A stretch of 64,000 nt of DNA from Ralstonia pickettii (GCF_030582395.1 NZ_CP104381.1:2418001-2482000); one strand, 5' to 3'. Positions 38,582 to 47,480 are shown, counted from the stretch's first letter. Translations and numbers: made by a program. Notes: generated from the sequence alone by a model not told the origin.

Positions 38582-38761
38582 GTGACCCGTTCGATCACCA
38601 AATCCGCCGATTCCCCGGCTGGCGATTCGCTTACCGAATATCAGAAAGGCGTTGGCGCTGCGCGTGAGTTTTTGCGTGCCCTGTCCCCGCGCGCCGCAGC
38701 CCCCGAGCATTCCGCAACGAGCACGGCGGACTCGCCAGAGCAACCCGAACACCCCTGCTGA
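38582..38761 (+). CDS. Possible small protein downstream of the structured RNA
   Basis: This GTG-started 59-codon frame is preceded by AAAAGGAA at a good distance. It reads MTRSITKSADSPAGDSLTEY, then a helix-like QKGVGAAREFLRALSP, then a Pro/Ala/Glu-rich polar tail ending in Cys. An ATG 15 bases upstream (38567) is in frame. Codon choice is typical for this genome. No family is recognised. It lies 32 bases after the structured RNA, which makes it the natural candidate for regulation by that RNA. It may also be a chance frame. Confidence 0.4.
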   Translation: MTRSITKSADSPAGDSLTEYQKGVGAAREFLRALSPRAAAPEHSATSTADSPEQPEHPC

Positions 38762-38980
38762 GCAATGGGCGAGGCCCGGCGCACGGGCCCGCAGCGCCGT
38801 TGTTGCAGCACCGGCGTTGGGGCTTGTTGGCGCTCGCCCACCCTTTTTTTCGCGTGCGAACGCGGCCAGAACTGCGAGCGTCTGCGGATGGCCGTTGGCG
38901 GCGCGAAATAAAAAAACCCCGGCCAGCCGAAGCTGCCGGGGTTTTCCTTAGCATCACGGCCGAAGCCGCGAAGCGCGTGC
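38762..38980. other. Intergenic region downstream of the small ORF
   Basis: No gene is seen. It holds the icd terminator at 38913-38945 and otherwise GC-rich, unremarkable sequence. Confidence 0.5.
38913..38945. terminator. Two-way terminator beside icd
   Basis: AAAACCCCGG and CCGGGGTTTT pair, extended by an inner CAGC-CGAA-GCTG hairpin, giving a 14-bp stem with A/T runs on both sides. It lies 36 bases after the icd stop. Confidence 0.85.
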
Positions 38981-40231
38981 TTACATATTGTCGATCATCA
39001 CTTGACCGAAGCCCGAGCACGACACTTGGGTCGCGCCTTCCAGCAGACGGGCGAAGTCATACGTGACCTTCTTCGACAGGATCGACTTCTCGATCGACGA
39101 GATGATCAGGTCAGCGGCTTCCGTCCAGCCCATGTGACGCAGCATCATTTCAGCCGACAGGATTTCCGAACCCGGGTTCACGTAGTCCTTGCCTGCGTAC
39201 TTGGGAGCCGTGCCGTGGGTGGCTTCGAACATCGCCACCGAATCCGACAGGTTGGCACCCGGGGCGATACCGATACCGCCAACTTGTGCAGCCAGGGCGT
39301 CGGAGATGTAGTCGCCGTTCAGGTTCAGCGTTGCCACCACCGAGTACTCGGCCGGACGCAGCAGGATCTGCTGCAGGAAGGCGTCGGCAATCGCGTCCTT
39401 GACGATGATTTCCTTGCCCGTCTTCGGGTTCTTGAACTTGCACCACGGGCCGCCGTCGATCAGTTCGGCGCCGAATTCCTTCTGTGCCAGCGCGTAGGCC
39501 CAGTCACGGAAACCACCTTCCGTGAACTTCATGATGTTGCCCTTGTGCACGATCGTGACCGACGGCTTGTCGTTGTCGATCGCATACTGGATGGCCTTGC
39601 GCACCAGACGCTCCGTGCCTTCGCGCGAAACCGGCTTCACGCCGATGCCCGACGTTTCCGGGAAGCGAATCTTCTTCACGCCGAATTCGTCTTGCAGAAT
39701 CTTGATCAGCTTCTTGGCCTTGTCGCTCTGGGCTTCGAATTCGATACCGGCGTAGATGTCTTCCGAGTTCTCACGGAAGATGACCATGTCGGTCTTCTCC
39801 GGCTCTTTGACCGGCGAAGGCACGCCCTTGAAGTAGCGCACCGGGCGCAGGCAGACGTAGAGGTCCAGCTCCTGGCGCAGCGCCACGTTCAGCGAACGGA
39901 TGCCGCCGCCCACCGGCGTCGTCAGCGGGCCCTTGATGGACACCACGTAGTCCTTCAGGACTTGCAGGGTCTCTTCCGGCAGCCACACGTCCGGGCCGTA
40001 CACCTTGGTCGACTTCTCGCCGGCGTAGATTTCCATCCAGGAAATCTTGCGCTCGCCCTTGTAAGCCTTCTCAACCGCCGCGTCGACCACCTTGATCATC
40101 ACCGGGGTGATGTCGAAGCCGGTGCCGTCACCTTCGATGTACGGAATGATCGGGTTGTTCGGAACGTTGAGGGAGAAGTCTTGGTTGACGGTGATCTTCT
40201 CGCCGGCCGGGACCTTGATGTGTTGATACAT
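38981..40231 (-). CDS. icd: NADP-dependent isocitrate dehydrogenase
   Basis: This is a 416-residue TCA-cycle enzyme that converts isocitrate to 2-oxoglutarate. The start at 40231 ([15 protein letters not shown]) gives the length of E. coli Icd. Substrate residues are in [23 protein letters not shown], including the regulatory-site serine (RSLNV). Other motifs are [26 protein letters not shown] and [16 protein letters not shown] with the metal-binding Asp. The NADP pocket has [18 protein letters not shown]. The gene is monocistronic. Confidence 0.97.
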   Translation of the reverse strand: MYQHIKVPAGEKITVNQDFSLNVPNNPIIPYIEGDGTGFDITPVMIKVVDAAVEKAYKGERKISWMEIYAGEKSTKVYGPDVWLPEETLQVLKDYVVSIKGPLTTPVGGGIRSLNVALRQELDLYVCLRPVRYFKGVPSPVKEPEKTDMVIFRENSEDIYAGIEFEAQSDKAKKLIKILQDEFGVKKIRFPETSGIGVKPVSREGTERLVRKAIQYAIDNDKPSVTIVHKGNIMKFTEGGFRDWAYALAQKEFGAELIDGGPWCKFKNPKTGKEIIVKDAIADAFLQQILLRPAEYSVVATLNLNGDYISDALAAQVGGIGIAPGANLSDSVAMFEATHGTAPKYAGKDYVNPGSEILSAEMMLRHMGWTEAADLIISSIEKSILSKKVTYDFARLLEGATQVSCSGFGQVMIDNM

Positions 40232-40490
40232 GGACGACTCCAGTGCAGACCGCAGGTAGCGGGTGGACGGTGGGGGTTGACAGCACAGCGCGCCGCTCTC
40301 GGGTTGGCCGGCGTGGCGCACTGCAATGAACTGGCGATTCTAACGGCCTACGATGACGCGCTCACGATGCACCGCACAAATCTCACATCCCGCGCAGGCC
40401 GCAACTCTTATATAAGACACAAGAGTGAATTTCGCATTATGCCGGAAAATTTCACCATCCGCCATACTCCTGCACTTGGCGGCGCTGCTG

Positions 40491-40973
40491 TCAACTGGCG
40501 GGCAGACAGGCGTCGGAAGCCCGGCCGATCCGGGCTCGGGCATCGATCGATCCGGGGTCCGCTCCCAGCCGGGCATTCCAGGCATCCGCCAGTCGGGCCA
40601 ACGCGGCGCGCAGGTCGAACGCGTTGTCGGCGTCGAGCAAACGCATAAGGCCCACGCCGTCCAGGCCAGGATTGCGCCGGACCAGCCATGCAAGCGTCTG
40701 GATGTGTTCGGCAAAGCGATCGCCAGCCTGGTGCAAATGGCTGAAACAGGCTAGACCGGCCTGGCGGTCCAGCGGAGCGCCGCAGAGCGTCTGCGACACG
40801 AGCATGAAATCGTCGAGAGCGGAATCGCCATGCGAAGGCGGACGGAAGCCAGGCACCGCGCCGAGCAGAAGCAACGTACCGCAGCCGAGGACAAAATCGC
40901 GGCGCCGGAAGTGAGCAGGCTTGGTGGGCTGGGCGGCCCCTGTGGGGCGGAGGGACGTCGGCGGAATAGACAC
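40491..40973 (-). CDS. Tat-exported protein resembling FAD-sorbitol dehydrogenase small subunit
   Basis: This 160-residue protein has a twin-arginine signal, FRRRDFVLG, then the hydrophobic CGTLLLLGAVPGF (about 24-42). The mature part has LDDFMLVSQTLCGAPLDRQA with a helical HLHQAGDRFAEHIQTLAWLV. This matches the small subunit pattern of membrane-bound sugar/sorbitol dehydrogenases. Those normally sit next to a GMC-type FAD subunit and a multi-heme cytochrome c, and neither is nearby. The C-terminus is short. It may be an orphan subunit or a different Tat protein; the assignment is tentative. Confidence 0.5.
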   Translation of the reverse strand: MSIPPTSLRPTGAAQPTKPAHFRRRDFVLGCGTLLLLGAVPGFRPPSHGDSALDDFMLVSQTLCGAPLDRQAGLACFSHLHQAGDRFAEHIQTLAWLVRRNPGLDGVGLMRLLDADNAFDLRAALARLADAWNARLGADPGSIDARARIGRASDACLPAS

Positions 40974-41249
40974 GGTGGGCCTTGGGCAAAATCGGCTCGC
41001 AGTTTCAAGGCGCGGGCGCCGTCATCCAATCAGACCGGTCCGAAATGCTGCCGCGGCACACCGGGCACTGGGCATCTTTCTTGCGCAGCGCAACATGCGC
41101 CACATGGCGGATCAGGGCACCGAAGCTTTTGCCCCACCTCACAAAAAATTCAACGCGACATGTCAACGCGCCTGTAACGGGCTGCGTTATTGCAGATGAC
41201 TCATTTAGCGGGTCGTTGGTTAACTCACTGATCTATAAAAGGATTCACC

Positions 41250-41459
41250 ATGAAGAAGCTGATCGCTGCCCTGATCGCCGGCCTGTTCGCCACCGGTGTG
41301 TTCGCCCAAGCCTCCGCTCCGGCTGCTGACGCAGCTGCTGCTCCGGCTGCTGAAAAGGCTGCCCCGAAGGCCAAGAAGGCCAAGAAGCACCACCACAAGA
41401 AGGCTGCCAAGAAGGCTGCTGACGCTTCGGCTCCGGCTGCTGACGCCGCCAAGCAATAA
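41250..41459 (+). CDS. Small exported Ala/Lys/His-rich protein
   Basis: This is a 69-residue protein. A clean signal peptide (residues 1-19, MKKLIAALIAGLFATGVFA) ends at AQA-like cleavage. The mature part is made only of Ala, Pro, Ser, Asp, Lys and His, with a central block of KK and HHH (KAKKAKKHHHKKAAKKA). The repeated ASAPAADAA motif occurs on both sides. AAAGGA precedes the ATG. It is probably periplasmic, highly basic and intrinsically disordered; polyanion or metal binding is possible. No family is recognised with certainty. Its terminator follows directly, so it is a single-gene unit. Confidence 0.7.
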   Translation: MKKLIAALIAGLFATGVFAQASAPAADAAAAPAAEKAAPKAKKAKKHHHKKAAKKAADASAPAADAAKQ

Positions 41460-41500
41460 GCTTGTGTTTCTGCCGGGCCCGCGTGGCTCGGCCGATACAG

Positions 41501-41533
41501 AAAAAGCAGGTGCTTATGCATCTGCTTTTTTTT
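41501..41533 (+). terminator. Terminator of the small exported protein gene
   Basis: AAAAAGCAG and CTGCTTTTT pair, with an inner TGC/GCA extension and a run of eight T's, 42 bases after the stop. Confidence 0.9.
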
Positions 41534-41615
41534 TCGCCCTCGCCTGCTGTCAAAATAGCGCCATCAAGCTTGAGTACCTTGCCCACTCCTCACAACAAGA
41601 AACAGGGATGGCGCA

Positions 41616-43130
41616 ATGGAATTCCGATCGATGTTCGCTCCGGTGCGACGAAAACGCACCGTGTTCACGATGCTCTCTCTTGCCGCGCTGGCCGCTGCCG
41701 CTGTGATTGCAGGCTGCGGTGGCTCGTCGTCCGATTCGACGCCGGTATCGACGGCCACGCCGTCGGATGCGGCCACGGCTGACGCCAACATTCAGGCCGC
41801 ATGGGTGGAGATCGGCGACAGCAACCAGGCTGTCGTACGCGCCGTCACGAGCTATACGAACAGCGCCTCGCCCGTCGACAGCTCGGTCTGCCCGCTGCTG
41901 ACGGTGGACGGCACCTCCACGCGCATGACGCTGCGTGTGGCGGCCGGCACGCCGGCGCAGCGCACCACGGCCAGCGCCGCCAGCGATTCGAAAGCCTCGT
42001 CGTTCCCTGTGAATGCCTGCGAAGCCACCGTGGCCTCCACGGCCAAGGCCGCGTCGATCGGCTCGCGCGTGCTGCCGCTGCCCAAGGCCAATCCGCAGCG
42101 CGTGGTGATCCTGGCGGACACCGGCTGCCGCATGAAAAAGTCGAGCAACACGTTCCAGTCGTGTAACGACTCGCTGTCGTGGCCGTTTGCGAGCGCTGCT
42201 GCCACGGCCGCCAAGATGAACCCGGACCTCGTCCTGCACGTGGGCGACTACCACTACCGCGAAAACGCCTGCCCGCCTGACGTGGCCGGCTGCCAGGGCA
42301 GCCCCTGGGGATACGGCTGGGATACGTGGCAGGCCGACCTGTTCCAGCCCGCCGCTCCGCTGATGGCTGCGGCCCCGTGGGTGCTGGTCCGCGGCAACCA
42401 CGAGGAATGCGCGCGCGCCGGCCAAGGCTGGTACCGCTTCCTGGATCCACGTCCGTACTCCACCGCCCGCTCGTGCGACGACCCGGCCAACGACACCGCT
42501 GCTAACGCGTCGGACCCGTACGCCGTCGCCATCGGCAGCGACACGCAGGTCATCGTGTTCGATTCGGCCAAGGCCGGCACGACGGCATTGGCGACGACGG
42601 ACCCGTGGTTCCAGACCTACCAGAAGCAGTTCAGCACGGTGGGCACGCTGGCCGCCAAGCCGGGCGTGATGTCGATCTTCACGAACCACCATCCGATCCT
42701 GGGCTTCGTGCCCATCGCGGGCAGCACGCCGCTGGGCGGCAATGCGGCGCTGCTGTCGGTCATGAACAGCCTGAACGCCACGGCGTATTACCCGCCCGGC
42801 GTGCAGGTCGCGCTGCACGGCCACGTGCATGACTTCCAGGCCATCAACTTCACCAGCAACCACCCCGCGACCATCGTTGCCGGCAACGCCGGCGATTCGC
42901 TCGACGTGGCCCTGCCCGATCCGTTCCCGGCTATCAGCCCGGCTTCGGGTGTGACCGTTGGCAGCATCTCGCACAACAACTCGTTCGGCTTCATGGTGAT
43001 GGACCGCCAGCCCGCGCCCGCCAAGGGCTGGTTGTTCAAGGCCTACACCGTAGCCGGCAAGCTGCTGACAACGTGCACGCAGAACGGCACGAGCCTGGTG
43101 TGCGACAAGACAGGCTTCGTCGCACCTTGA
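41616..43130 (+). CDS. Lipoprotein calcineurin-like metallophosphoesterase
   Basis: This is a 504-residue protein. The signal peptide ends in a lipobox-like VIAGC (Cys34), then a Ser/Thr-rich linker. A roughly 100-residue N-terminal beta-rich region precedes the phosphoesterase core. Metal motifs are ILADTGCRM, VLHVGDYHYR (GDxHxR), VLVRGNHEEC (GNHE) and the closing FTNHHPI...ALHGHVHDFQ. It is predicted to be anchored in the periplasm. Several extra Cys suggest disulfides. The substrate is unknown (purple acid phosphatase-like or nucleotide esterase). Its stop overlaps the start of a di-heme peroxidase gene, suggesting a shared role in the envelope. Confidence 0.85.
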   Translation: MEFRSMFAPVRRKRTVFTMLSLAALAAAAVIAGCGGSSSDSTPVSTATPSDAATADANIQAAWVEIGDSNQAVVRAVTSYTNSASPVDSSVCPLLTVDGTSTRMTLRVAAGTPAQRTTASAASDSKASSFPVNACEATVASTAKAASIGSRVLPLPKANPQRVVILADTGCRMKKSSNTFQSCNDSLSWPFASAAATAAKMNPDLVLHVGDYHYRENACPPDVAGCQGSPWGYGWDTWQADLFQPAAPLMAAAPWVLVRGNHEECARAGQGWYRFLDPRPYSTARSCDDPANDTAANASDPYAVAIGSDTQVIVFDSAKAGTTALATTDPWFQTYQKQFSTVGTLAAKPGVMSIFTNHHPILGFVPIAGSTPLGGNAALLSVMNSLNATAYYPPGVQVALHGHVHDFQAINFTSNHPATIVAGNAGDSLDVALPDPFPAISPASGVTVGSISHNNSFGFMVMDRQPAPAKGWLFKAYTVAGKLLTTCTQNGTSLVCDKTGFVAP

Positions 43131-44467
43131 AGCACCTGCGCACCGCGCTGTGGATTGCCGCCGCACTCTGCTCGGGTGCGGCGGCAGCTGAATCGATCGG
43201 CTTGACGCCCAGGCTGGACGCCGTGCCGCCGCCTGCCGAGTCGACCGCGTTCAAGCCGGACCCGAACCTCGTGGCGCTCGGCAAACGGGTGTTTTTCGAC
43301 CCGCGCCTGTCGGAACCGCAAGGCACGTCGTGCGCGGCGTGCCATGACCCCGGCCGCGCGTTCGCGCCGACGCTGAAGGGCGAGGCGCTACGCATCGGCG
43401 TGCCGGCCGGCAGCCGCCCCGGGCACGTGGCGGCACGCAATGCGCCCTCGCTGCTGTATCTGCGCTACATCCCGCATCGCTATTTCTTCCAGGACGACGA
43501 CGCCAGCTTCCCGTCGCCGTTCGGCGGCTTCTTTGCCGATGGCCGCGCAGACTCCATCCCGGAACAGATTCGCGGCCCGCTGTTCAACCCGGACGAAATG
43601 GGCAACCGTTCAGCGCGCGACCTGCAGCGCAAGGTGGCCGGCACCGACCTTGGCGAGGCATTTGCAAAACAGTTCGGCGCCAATGCGGTGCATGAGCCCG
43701 AACGCCTGGTCAGCGTGCTGGGCAAGGCGCTGGAGGCCTATTTCCAGAGCGACGAGCTGGCGCCGTTCACCTCCCGCTTCGACGATTTCCTGCGCAAGCG
43801 CACGCCGCTTTCGCCCGCAGAGATGCGCGGCCTCGCCCTGTTCCGCAATCCGGACAAAGGCAACTGTGCGTCGTGCCATCTGATGGTGGAATCGTCGTCG
43901 CGGCCGGAGCGCTCGCTGTTCACGGATTTCGGCTACGACGCCATCGCCGTGCCGCGCAACCCGCTGCTGCCCGCCAACAAGGACGCACGCCACTTCGACG
44001 TCGGCCTGTGCCAGACCGCCCGCACGCTCAAATGGCCGGAGCCCGATCAGTGGTGCGGCTACTTCCGCACGGCGGGCCTGCGCAACGTGGCGGTGCGCCA
44101 GACGTTCATGCACAACGGCGTGTTCCGCACCCTGCGCGACACGGTGGCCTTCTATGCCACACGCTCCACCGACCCCGCGCAGTGGTACCCCGGCGGCAAG
44201 CGCTTCAACGATGTGCCGGCCAAGTACCAGGGCAACATCAACGTGAATGCCGTGCCGATGAACCGCCGCCCCGGCACCACGCCTGCGCTGACGGAAGACG
44301 AAATTGACGACATCGTTGCATTCCTGCGCACGCTCACCGATGCGCGGTATGTGGCGCTGATGCCCGATCCGGCTGCCGACAAGGCGCGCTCCGCGCATGC
44401 GCCAAAGGTGGCCGCGAAGACGGTCGCCCTCGAACGTCAGCCTCCCGCGGGCACCAACACGCGGTAA
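43127..44467 (+). CDS. Di-heme cytochrome c peroxidase/MauG family protein
   Basis: This is a 446-residue exported protein. The TTG start at 43127 overlaps the upstream TGA (TTGA) and yields a proper signal peptide, MKHLRTALWIAAALCSGAAA. Two c-type heme sites are visible, SCAACH (near residue 65) and NCASCH (near 248). Family segments are LGKRVFFDPRLS, ARNAPSLLYL and a late GLRNVAVRQTFMHNGVFRTLRD. It is related to CcpA and MauG, which reduce peroxide or modify a partner protein. Translational coupling to the lipoprotein phosphoesterase is unusual. The frame is also open upstream of 43127, but that part lies inside the other gene. Confidence 0.9.
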   Translation: MKHLRTALWIAAALCSGAAAAESIGLTPRLDAVPPPAESTAFKPDPNLVALGKRVFFDPRLSEPQGTSCAACHDPGRAFAPTLKGEALRIGVPAGSRPGHVAARNAPSLLYLRYIPHRYFFQDDDASFPSPFGGFFADGRADSIPEQIRGPLFNPDEMGNRSARDLQRKVAGTDLGEAFAKQFGANAVHEPERLVSVLGKALEAYFQSDELAPFTSRFDDFLRKRTPLSPAEMRGLALFRNPDKGNCASCHLMVESSSRPERSLFTDFGYDAIAVPRNPLLPANKDARHFDVGLCQTARTLKWPEPDQWCGYFRTAGLRNVAVRQTFMHNGVFRTLRDTVAFYATRSTDPAQWYPGGKRFNDVPAKYQGNINVNAVPMNRRPGTTPALTEDEIDDIVAFLRTLTDARYVALMPDPAADKARSAHAPKVAAKTVALERQPPAGTNTR

Positions 44468-44557
44468 CAACTTCGTCGCGCAGCCCGCCGCCGTTTCATT
44501 GACGGCGGCGGGCCGAGTGCCGATCATGGAGCGTTTCTTTTCTGATCCGTTCGCGCC

Positions 44558-45019
44558 ATGACCACCCTGTCCCTCCTCTTTGCCGCTCTGTCGCTGGCCG
44601 TTGCCGCCACCGGAGCCCTCGCCCAGACACCCGCCGCGCCCACCGCCCCGAATACCGGCCTGCCCGTGGTCGACCTGACCATCGGCATGTACAAGGTCAA
44701 GGCCGAGGTGGCGGCCACCCCGCAAACGCGCGAGACCGGTCTGATGTTCCGCAAGACCATGCCCGATACCGCAGGCATGCTGTTCGTGTTCGATGAATCC
44801 GCCGGCCACTGCTTCTGGATGAAGAACACCGACCTGCCGCTGTCCATCGCCTTCATCACCGACGACGGCACCATCTCCGACATTGCCGAGATGAAGCCGC
44901 AGACCGAAGACAACCACTGCCCCACCAAGGCTGGCAGCTATGCGCTGGAAATGAACAAGGGCTGGTTTGCACGCAAGGGCGTCAAGCCCGGCATGAAGGT
45001 GGGCGGGCTGCCGCGCTGA
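44558..45019 (+). CDS. Exported DUF192 family protein
   Basis: This is a 153-residue protein with a signal peptide (1-22, ending ALA-QTP). The DUF192 domain has VKAEVAATPQTRETGLMFRK, MLFVFDESAGHCFWMKNTDLPLSIAF and the closing SYALEMNKGWFARKGVKPGM. The function is unknown. Unlike most, it is a stand-alone periplasmic copy. It lies 38 bases before the MBL-fold gene and probably shares its mRNA. Confidence 0.9.
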   Translation: MTTLSLLFAALSLAVAATGALAQTPAAPTAPNTGLPVVDLTIGMYKVKAEVAATPQTRETGLMFRKTMPDTAGMLFVFDESAGHCFWMKNTDLPLSIAFITDDGTISDIAEMKPQTEDNHCPTKAGSYALEMNKGWFARKGVKPGMKVGGLPR

Positions 45020-45057
45020 GGCCCACGCCCATACAACAACAGAGAGGAGACGGCCGC

Positions 45058-46017
45058 ATGCACGCCTTCGACAACAAACGTCGCCGCTGGATGCAGCAGG
45101 CCGGCGCGCTGGCCGCGGGTGCGGCGTCCGCCGGTTTGCCGCTGCATGCCCTGGCCGCCGATGCGCCCAAGAAGGGCACGCGCTTGATCTTGCTGGGCAC
45201 GGCAGGCGGGCCCACGCCCAAGAAGAATCGCTCGGCGCCGGCACAGGTGATCGTCATCAACGGCGTGTCGTACGTGGTCGATTGCGGCAACGGTGTCGCA
45301 CGCCAGTATGTGACGGCGGGCCTCAAGCTCAAGGACATCCGCCACGTCTTCCTCACGCATCAGCACTCCGACCACAACGCCGATTACGGCACGTTGATGC
45401 TGCTGGCGTGGGCCACCGACCTGACCGGCCCCGTTGACGCCTGGGGCCCGCCCCCGCTGGCCGCCATGACGACCAAGTTCCTGGAGCTGTACGACTACGA
45501 CATCCGCACCCGCATTGCCGATGAGGGCCGTCCGCCGCTGGCGCCGATGATTCATCCGCACGAAATCAGCGAAGGCGGGCTGGTGATGCAGGACGCCAAC
45601 GTGAAGGTAACGAGCGCGCTGGTCAAGCACCCGCCAGTGTCGCCGGCATTTGCGTTTCGTTTTGATTCGGCAGACCGGTCCATCGTCATCTCCGGCGATA
45701 CGGCACCGAGCGAAAATCTCGTGCGCCTGGCGTACGGCGCCGATGTGCTCGTCCATGAGGTGATGCACCTGCCTTCGCTCGACAAGCTGCTGTCCACCGA
45801 GCCGAACGCCAAGACGCTGCGCGAGCATCTGCTGGCGAGCCACACCTCCACCGAAGAGGTGGGCCGCATCGCCACCGAGGCCAAGGTGAAGACGCTGGTG
45901 CTGTCGCACTTCGTGCCCGGCGGGTACCCGTATCTGGAAGATTCAGTCTGGCTCGATGCCGTACGCCCGCACTTCAAGGGCGAGATCATCGTCGGGCACG
46001 ATCTGCAGGAAATTTAA
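45058..46017 (+). CDS. Exported metallo-beta-lactamase-fold hydrolase
   Basis: This is a 319-residue protein with a Tat-like leader (KRRRWMQQAGALAAGAAS, residues 8-25). The zinc motif HQHSDHNADYG (HxHxDH) is followed by later ligands in VKHPPVSPAFAFRF, ISGDTAPSENLV and LSHFVPGG. This matches the ribonuclease Z/arylsulfatase-like (AtsA) branch. The substrate is unknown, but periplasmic action is expected. AGAGGAG precedes the ATG. Its 3' end overlaps the stop of the opposing mliC gene by 4 bases. Confidence 0.88.
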   Translation: MHAFDNKRRRWMQQAGALAAGAASAGLPLHALAADAPKKGTRLILLGTAGGPTPKKNRSAPAQVIVINGVSYVVDCGNGVARQYVTAGLKLKDIRHVFLTHQHSDHNADYGTLMLLAWATDLTGPVDAWGPPPLAAMTTKFLELYDYDIRTRIADEGRPPLAPMIHPHEISEGGLVMQDANVKVTSALVKHPPVSPAFAFRFDSADRSIVISGDTAPSENLVRLAYGADVLVHEVMHLPSLDKLLSTEPNAKTLREHLLASHTSTEEVGRIATEAKVKTLVLSHFVPGGYPYLEDSVWLDAVRPHFKGEIIVGHDLQEI

Positions 46018-46481
46018 GGCCGGCCGCTGGTGGTTTCGCTGCAATCGCGGTAGAGCTGATTGCGGCCGCCGGGCAGGGTCTCGTCGGCGAGGAAGCCGGT
46101 GGGGCCCTTCGTCCACCACACATACTGGCCCGACGCATAGCGCGCACCCGAAGCGGCCATCACGTTGGCAAAGACCAGCGTCTTGCCGTTGAGCGTCATG
46201 GCGGCCAGCGGGGTGTCGCCCACCGTCATGTATTTCACGAGCAGCGTCTTGCCGCCTTCGCACGTGTAGCGCACGTCGTGCGGGTCCTTGATCGGCAACG
46301 CCGAATACGCACGCGCCTGATCGATGGCCTTGTTGAGACCGGCCTTGGCAAAGTCGAGCGCGGTGTTCAGATCGTCGGACGACATGCCGGGCACCGGCGA
46401 TTGCTGGGCGGTGGCGATACCGCTAAATGCGCCAGCGCCCAGCGCCAGCCCGAACATCACTGCAGTTGCAATACGACGCAT
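46014..46481 (-). CDS. mliC: MliC-like C-type lysozyme inhibitor
   Basis: This is a 155-residue exported protein with a signal peptide (1-25, ending ATAQQ). A helical spacer (about 35-65) is followed by the MliC beta-barrel with VRYTCEGGKTLLVKYM, MTLNGKTLVFANVMAASGAR and YVWWTKGPTGFLAD. MliC proteins plug host lysozyme active sites with the conserved Ser/Lys loop. There is no lipobox, so it would be a periplasmic (PliC-like) form. It converges with the MBL gene. Confidence 0.85.
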   Translation of the reverse strand: MRRIATAVMFGLALGAGAFSGIATAQQSPVPGMSSDDLNTALDFAKAGLNKAIDQARAYSALPIKDPHDVRYTCEGGKTLLVKYMTVGDTPLAAMTLNGKTLVFANVMAASGARYASGQYVWWTKGPTGFLADETLPGGRNQLYRDCSETTSGRP

Positions 46482-46514
46482 GGATCCGTCTCCTGGAATG
46501 GTCAGCGAAACCGG

Positions 46515-47480
46515 TTAGTCTGCTGCGTCGCTGTCAGGTTCGGTGGGCTTGAGCACAAATGCGGTCGGCTCGACGCGCTGTGGAAGTTCATCGGACAACG
46601 CACGCGCGGCTTCGGCAAAGCACTGCACGAGGCTATCCGCCAACGATGACGGCGCATGATGCTCGGCACGCATGGCCCGCACATCGAATGTCTGCGCGGG
46701 CTCCAGCGCGAACAGCGCGATGCGCTCCATGCTGCCGGTGGCGGCCGTGAATTGATCGAGCATCGTCACGCCGAGCGACTCCTCCACCAGCGAACGCGCC
46801 AACGAATAGGTCTGCACTTCCAACGTCGACTGCGGCGCCAGCCCGCCGCGCGCCAGCGTCTGCCCGACCAGCGAGCCAAGCGAGATCTGGTCTTCCAGTC
46901 CGATAAACGGCTTCTCGGCAACGAGCTTATGCAGCGCGCGGCCGTCCGTCTTGCCGCCCACCCAGGCGCGCGGCGCGGCCAGGAGGATGCGGCCCTGGGC
47001 GACCGGCGTGGTGCTGATGGCCGGATGCACGGGCGGCGCAAAGGCAAAACCGACGTCGATGTCCTGCGAGAGCAGGCCCTGCACGATTTCAGCGGTGTGG
47101 TGCGTGAACACGCGCACCAGCGTATCGGGGTGACGCTGCGAGAAACGCCGCACGGCAGGCGCGAGGATGCTTGGGGCCAGGCTGGGCGTTGCCGCCACGC
47201 GCAAGCGCCCGGCGCCCTTGTGACGCAGATTGGCCGACACGCGCCGCACGCGCTCGACCTCCTGATACAGCCGCTCGACTTCGCTGAACAGCTCGAACGC
47301 CTCCGCGGTGGGCTGCAGGCGGCCCTTGGTGCGGTCAAACAGGCGGAAGCCGAGTTGCAGCTCGGTGTGCTGCAGCACACGCGTCACCACGGGCTGCGAC
47401 ACGTTCAGCATGCGCGCCGCCTCGCTGACGGTCCCGACCAGCATCACGGCGCGGAAAACTTCAATCTGGCGCAGACGCAT
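46515..47480 (-). CDS. LysR family transcriptional regulator
   Basis: This is a 321-residue protein with an N-terminal winged helix (MRLRQIEVFRAVMLVGTVSE, AARMLNVSQPVVTRVLQHTE) and a type-2 periplasmic-binding-like effector domain. VAATPSLAPSILAPAVRRF begins the effector domain, and QDIDVGFAFAPP is typical. It lies upstream of mliC on the same strand and downstream of a second LysR gene, so its targets are not evident. Confidence 0.9.
   Translation of the reverse strand: MRLRQIEVFRAVMLVGTVSEAARMLNVSQPVVTRVLQHTELQLGFRLFDRTKGRLQPTAEAFELFSEVERLYQEVERVRRVSANLRHKGAGRLRVAATPSLAPSILAPAVRRFSQRHPDTLVRVFTHHTAEIVQGLLSQDIDVGFAFAPPVHPAISTTPVAQGRILLAAPRAWVGGKTDGRALHKLVAEKPFIGLEDQISLGSLVGQTLARGGLAPQSTLEVQTYSLARSLVEESLGVTMLDQFTAATGSMERIALFALEPAQTFDVRAMRAEHHAPSSLADSLVQCFAEAARALSDELPQRVEPTAFVLKPTEPDSDAAD

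Noticed and set aside
38652..38951. Rightward 99-codon frame overlapping the small ORF
   Set aside because: Low-complexity Ala/Pro/Arg product with no ribosome site. It runs into the icd terminator.
41550..43166. Open frame of 538 codons opposite the phosphoesterase gene
   Set aside because: Composition is dominated by Arg and His, and the opposite strand has clear metal motifs and a lipobox.
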